Positions 59,201 to 64,000 of a stretch of DNA of 64,000 bases are shown here, piece after piece (within the stretch, counting starts at the first letter, position 1; the number at the start of each line of letters is the position of its first letter). Location: positions 682,001 through 746,000 of the forward strand of contig JAPFBL010000049.1 of NCBI GenBank assembly GCA_026182355.1, written 5' to 3'. The stretch comes from Hermatobates lingyangjiaoensis (Eukaryota > Arthropoda > Insecta > Hemiptera > Hermatobatidae). The translations under genes and the position numbers were made by a program. The notes under the pieces were generated by a model. That model saw nothing but the letters and a program-made list of their open reading frames with translations, searched no databases and was not told where the DNA came from.

Positions 59201-59973
59201 TACTGTGGTCAGTTCTCAACGGACACGCTTCTGACTTTTTGATTGGTTCTCGATGCAAATTTGGACATCGTATATATTTTTTATATCAAATAATTATACC
59301 AACTATTAAAGATATTATTGCTAGCTAAATGAAAATAATAGTTAATGGTTTGAACGTTTCAGCTGTCGACAAAAATATAATGCCGTCAATTGGGTTTTAT
59401 ATATTTATATATATCTAACAAAAAATAACCTTTATATGTTTAAACGACCACCAAGAAATCAGATATCGTATCCCATTAATGATCACGGTAGTTTCACCGC
59501 TGACGACCTTCTTACTGGTTGCCTCCAATTTTCCTGCGATTCTGAGCTGAGCTAGTGGTAATTGCTATAACAATCCTGTCTTGAACTTGAATGGTGTTCC
59601 TATGTCCTCGCACCATTAATTTCAAAGGACTATAGCCACTTTTTGTGTACTGACATACTCGACTTACTAAACGGACCGTGCACAACAGGTACTACACTGG
59701 ATGTAGAAGCTTTATTCACTAACGTGCCACTAGACCGGACAATTCCAAACATTTTGGGAGAAATCTATCTTATAGATGGCCAGCAAACAATTGATATACT
59801 TAAACCAGCCTCAAGTCTCTTTTCCATCTGTGTATGCACGAGACATGATTTAGGTCACCCTGAGGTAAAATGTTGAAACAGATATATGGTGTCCTCATGG
59901 ATTCACTCTTAGGACTACTCTTTGTGAACTTTTCCATGGGTCATATGCAAAACGAAGAAGCCCAAAATTTACG

Positions 59974-60011
<38 letters not shown>

Positions 60012-60014
<3 letters not shown>

Positions 60015-60147
60015 AGTTCAAAATTGAAGATAGGTAACACACAAAATAAAGAAACACACTTACAAACTCAAATTATCGAGCAATCTGTCTTCAGGAGAAA
60101 AGAGAAAGGGAGACCAAGCACGTTATAGACGCAACGGCTAGAAACCG

Positions 60148-60152
<5 letters not shown>
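60012..60152 (-). repeat. Family-D2 tip
   Basis: The minus strand reads TTCTCCTGAAGACAGATTGC, TCGATAATTTGAGTTTG, then TAAGTGTGTTTCTTTATTT; related to 47661-47825. The 3' end abuts (TA)n. Confidence 0.65.
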
Positions 60153-60180
<28 letters not shown>

Positions 60181-60183
<3 letters not shown>

Positions 60184-60395
60184 ATTTCACATAAACACGT
60201 GAAATAACAATCAATGATCAAACCCCAATACAAAAATGGGAAAACAAGACTAAGATCTTTCAACCGTAACAAGCGGTCTTTGTCAGAGTCAAAAACCCAA
60301 CTCAGTTCGGTTTTTGACTCTGAAGAAGACCGCTTGTTACGGTTGAAAGATCTTAGTCTTGTTTTCCCATTTTCTTATTGGGCTTTGATCATTGA
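60181..60395. repeat. Family-A foldback inside the interrupted PLE
   Basis: The left copy with the outer CACGTG segment (60181-60302) and right copy (60304-60395) mirror each other between (TA)n tracts. The central spacer between the two GGTTTTTGACTCTGA arms is about 10 bp. Confidence 0.85.
60316..60358 (+). ncRNA. Hammerhead-like motif, family A, complete copy
   Basis: GACT, CTGAAGA (60320-60326), extra A, GACCG, loop CTTGTTA, CGGTT, GAA, AGATCT, T, AGTC (60355-60358). It is identical in layout to 33291-33333, with A instead of C at the freely variable seventh core position, the one site where change is tolerated in hammerheads. A mirrored copy lies at 60248-60290 (minus). Confidence 0.5.
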
Positions 60396-63300
60396 TATAT
60401 ATATATATATATATATATATTGCAATTTGTTTAGCTGATAGTATAATTGAAATATCAGATTTACGTAAGCGCCTCGAAGTAGCTTCAGTTTTTAAGTATA
60501 CAACAGAACGTTCTACAGAAGGAAAACTGCAATTTCTTGATACCGTGATTCAACAAAAACCTAAACAATTCACTGCCGATGTATACTGAAATCTGTCTGG
60601 CTCTGGACTTTGCCTTAATGGGCGAACTGAATACTCTGAAAGTTATAAGAAATATACTATAAGAGGCTATATAAAACGGGCATTCACTCACTGCTGTGAC
60701 TGGGGTGTTATTCTCAAGGAAATAGATAAACACTGGTGCTTGTGAATAACTTCTCCATCAAAGAAGTGTCCCAAAGTGATAAAAGGATTAATAGATAAGT
60801 AGTATAGGAACAATCTAGTAACAACCAAAAGGGATGAGCAAATACGCCTATTCTATATGAATAGTGCGTTCAAGTAAGATGAACAAGCTCTGAAAAAGTT
60901 AACCAATCAGAATGTTAGAAGTAGTAATAAGGAAGATAACCTGATCTTACTATTTACTCTAAGAACAGAAAAGCGAATGATTTGCTTATTTCAAACCACC
61001 CAACAGTTTACACCAGTAAACTGCAGCATAGTCAGCTAGTGTACCAATACACATGTAATTATAGGATCAGCGCAGTTAGGTACATTTGGATGCCTACAAC
61101 AAAATTGTTGAGACACCTGACTCTTTATCTGTCCGCGGGGACACTTATCTGAAGAAGCCTACGACATTCCTTCATCAGATAGTCACTAACAAAGAAAACA
61201 ACAATTTTACAAATCAATAGCGATAAATTTTAAATAAACTTCAAATACTAGAGACACTGTACATCAAAGGATGAACTCGAACCTTCATGTACAAAATACG
61301 GAGTTAATATTATAGCTAGTTGTAAAATAATAGGTACTAGTTTTAAATTTTTTTTAGAAGGAGTCTGTAGGGGTGGTGCAGTTATCCCGGGAGCTGACAA
61401 GTCATAGTATATATGGTACATAAATCCATACTTCCTTTTTCACCTAGCTTTAAATATAGTTGTCGATATATTTTTAATACAACGGTACTCGCGCTCTATT
61501 AGTACATTTAGTTAATTTTAGTTTTACTTTGAGGACGAACTAGGAATGTTGAAGACTTGTTTAGTGTATAATAATGTATAGTTATCCATTTTCAGACCTA
61601 CAGAAACACCTGAATATTATTTTATGACATCCAGTTCACCCATAGCCTCTGACTAATAAAGATGGACATCAATATTATTTTTAATACTAGCAAAATTAGA
61701 TACTTGTTGAACTGTGTTTTATCGCTCTATAATACCAACATCCATTCCATTACTACAAGTATACAAATAATTTCTTATTATTATTTATAATATCAATGAA
61801 AAAAATTAATTTAATAGTTTGTAACTTTTAAAAGACTGGTATTTGCGTTTTCTTATTTGTATGCATGCGTGTATTGTATAGTATCAGCGTAACATTTCAA
61901 GTTAATTGGAATTTCTTAGAATAAACTATAAAAAAATAACATATTTAATACAAATAGATAAAAGGTCATCTATGAATTTGTGGATGAATTTAAAAAAAAC
62001 ATATTAGATAAAATTCTATTAATTAACCTATGTTATTATCTTTCTAAACTGAATGAAGTACAAACGAATGAAGCATTATTAGATCTGAATAGGAACAAAA
62101 ACTATTATGAAATGCCCAGTAAAACACTTCCACCACTGAGAGGTGACTGTCAACGCGTAAATAAGCGAGAAACATCACTTTTACAATTGTCTAGCCTTTT
62201 ATATTTTAAGAACACAAGTGACGTCAGAAGAACAATCTTTCAAATTATACTTGTAGATAATAAATTTTTTAATCGATTCTATGTCTTCGATTATCTTTAC
62301 AGTCATTTATTTTTAGCATAGTTTAATTTAATATGCTGCCAATAACTTTTCGTTTATTTTATGGGTTATGAATTTAATAGGTTTTAATGTAGACACAACT
62401 TCAAAAATCATTCATTCATAGGTTTTTAATATACAATTGATGGTAATTATTTCGGTATTAATTATTATACATAGAGAGTATGGTCAGTTAATGCAATTAA
62501 ACGTAGTGAATATCATGTAAATTGTTATGAAAAATCGGTTATGTCATTCCGTGAGAGGTCGTTGCGTTGAAATATGATAAATAAATGAAACTTACATTTC
62601 CAAGTAGTCAGAATAAGGTATTTTCAGAATCCATGCATTATGAATTTTCAGTACAGTCATGTAGTTATCGAGCTCCCTCCCAAAAACCCTAGGAGGTTCT
62701 TGATAATATTGATAACGATGCAACTTTCTTATATTATATGTAATCATTAACTAATGAATACGAATTTAGATCATAGTTATAAACATAAATAAAGCGTTGG
62801 TTAAATGTTTGCAATTTCTTTCAGTAATTGAAATGACAATTTGGGATAATTGAGATAGGCAGTAAATCATGACATGGAGGATGATTATATGCCAAATCAA
62901 AAAGCACACTCCATCTAGTGTACTCTGTTTTCAATTGGACTGAATCTCTAATGAAGGCATTAGCTTGACTCGGATACATACAGCTTAAAAACCAAACAGC
63001 AAAACGACTTATACCAGGATGATGTTCAGCAATTTAATTGACAATGTTTTATGTTAACATTACGAAGGAAACTTGTCAAACGGAATATCACAGAGGAAGA
63101 TTTAATGGGTTCACAAAGTTTTTAAGAGTTCTTAAATTAATTTGCTCTGAAGTTGTTTTATGTTAAGACATTTTTAAAAATTCATTTAATTCAATAAATT
63201 AATGATTTATATTACTTAATGGTATCAGGTATTAACTGGTAATGGTAATTTATATTTACTTAATGGTATCAGTTAATGGTATTAACTGCACCTAACTTAA

Positions 63301-64000
63301 TGACATTTTTACTCTTTTAAATTATTTATATAATTAAATACTTAATCAGAACTACGTAAAATAGGATTTTTTGAACGATTATTTGAATTAATTTTAAACT
63401 AGATAATGTTATTTACCTGTTATTATGGTATATAATAGTAATTATCTAAAAAAAATAAGACGTCATATAGTAACGGGTAAATCACATGTTATTGAATAGA
63501 ATAATAAATCGTTATTGTTCTTTGCATAAAAATTCATGGGTAATATCAATGAAAGCCAAAATTCAGAAACCGAAAAGAAAACAAAAACTCGCGTTCATGT
63601 ATGATTTTGGCATGACTCCGTTTAAGAAACATTGAGGAAAGAATATAAGTGGATCAAAGCTGCTCTTCCAGTATTTTTTTTCATTGTTTATCCTAATATT
63701 TTCCTTAAAAAAAATGTGCAAAAATTATATGGAAAAATTATTGTTTTTTTTGTCTTATGATTAACTTCAAGTGAAATATTTTTAAGATCAAATCAATTTT
63801 GATAGCGTTAGAATCAAAGGTTTTCACATAAGTGGGATGTATATTTTGATGCTAAGTGCTTATGTACTATGTCCACAGAGTGGCGATGGAATACGGATGT
63901 GACTCTTGGATAGAAGAGTTCCTCAGTTAAAGGATGGCAAAAGACTGACTAAACGCCGCTTTTACAGAAGATTTTTAAACTTTCTTCTCGGTTTATGACT

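Larger units (their letters stand above)
59976..60420. repeat. Nested (TA)n-bounded block splitting the PLE catalytic motif
   Basis: Contents in order: (TA)n of about 37 bp, a family-D2 tip (60012-60152, minus), (TA)n, a family-A foldback (60181-60395), (TA)n. The PLE reading frame stops at about 59975 with KIYAIYI where the YVDD box is expected and resumes at about 60425 with LADSIIEISDLRKRLE, which is what normally follows that box. Confidence 0.75.
59560..61260 (+). mobile_element. Second type of Penelope-like element, degenerate and interrupted
   Basis: The plus strand carries PLE reverse transcriptase pieces in order. LDVEALFTNVPLDRTI is at 59697-59745. KQIYGVLMDSLLGLLFVNFS is near 59880-59945. 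LRKRLEVASVFKYTTERS and KLQFLDTVIQQ are at 60464-60558. SGSGLCLNGRTEYSESYKK is at 60597-60655. Near 61030-61110 a decayed segment (SQLVYQYTCNYRISAVRYIW) looks like the start of the GIY-YIG domain. Several stops and frame changes make it a pseudogene. It belongs to a different PLE lineage from the 18.7-kb one, judged by the thumb region. The (TA)n-bounded block 59976-60420 splits it. Confidence 0.8.
48637..64000. other. Sequence upstream of the first visible receptor exon
   Basis: No upstream receptor exon was recognised. The blocks 48640-49800, 51510-53980 and 56170-58400, and 61270-64000, are AT-rich with only short chance ORFs. The 113-codon ORF at 61980-62321 has no motif I recognise. The block 50400-50640 contains GCGTTCAATACCC, and 53550-53760 contains GCGGGTTCAAACGTC, each resembling a tRNA B-box and possibly a SINE fragment. 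The rest is described in the repeat entries. Confidence 0.7.

Noticed and set aside
58458..59258. ORFs of 251 and 266 codons over the minisatellite as repeat-protein genes
   Set aside because: They follow from a stop-free 24-bp unit; both strands are open equally, and no start context, signal peptide or non-repeat coding flank is seen.
61980..62321. 113-codon ORF as a gene
   Set aside because: Its composition is what chance gives in AT-rich DNA and no motif, splice structure or start context supports it. It cannot be excluded outright.

Overview
This is animal (metazoan) genomic DNA. It is strongly AT-rich, has long introns and is full of (TA)n tracts. One protein-coding host gene is recognisable: the 3' two thirds of an alpha-type nicotinic acetylcholine receptor subunit on the minus strand. 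It is split into six exons at 48456-48636, 31502-31577, 28588-28782, 14041-14124, 1451-1560 and 657-1094. Splice phases agree across all five introns and the reading frame is unbroken to the stop. The exons for the signal peptide and first part of the ligand-binding domain were not found and probably lie beyond base 64000. The protein style is that of protostome receptors. With the repeat content and intron sizes this suggests a mollusc, plausibly a cephalopod; that assignment is inference.

Almost everything else is transposon-derived and sits in the receptor introns or upstream of its first visible exon. (1) An apparently intact Ty3/gypsy LTR retrotransposon (21030-26184, plus strand, antisense to the receptor) has two 190-bp LTRs that read identically, a primer-binding site matching the 3' end of tRNA-Phe, and gag and pol in one frame separated by a single TGA. 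(2) There are three degenerate Penelope-like elements (PLEs): 18730-20900 (minus), the old inverted pair 34141-35475, and 59560-61260 (plus). They show reverse transcriptase and GIY-YIG endonuclease remnants. (3) More than a dozen foldback elements consist of two copies of a repeat tip joined in inverted orientation, 3' ends outward, each usually abutting (TA)n. (4) A Tigger/pogo remnant with a CENP-B-like DNA-binding domain lies at 45137-45905. (5) A 24-bp CpG-rich minisatellite of 29 full units lies at 58489-59200.

The most interesting signal is shared by several otherwise unrelated repeat tips. Each ends with CTGANGA, one extra base, a short hairpin, GAA, a 4-6 nt palindrome, one base, then a strand that pairs with sequence just before CTGANGA. 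This is the layout of a minimal hammerhead ribozyme with a loopless stem III that would work as a dimer, apart from the one extra base before stem II. PLEs of other animals are known to carry hammerheads. Here the motif occurs in at least four families and inside inverted dimers whose transcripts would fold into long hairpins within the receptor pre-mRNA.

Layout: 1-656 is 3' flank or UTR. 657-1560 holds the last two receptor exons. 1561-14040 is a quiet AT-rich intron. 14125-28587 is the intron with the PLE and the LTR element. 28783-31501 and 31578-48455 are introns rich in foldbacks. 48637-64000 is upstream sequence with foldbacks, the minisatellite and the third PLE.
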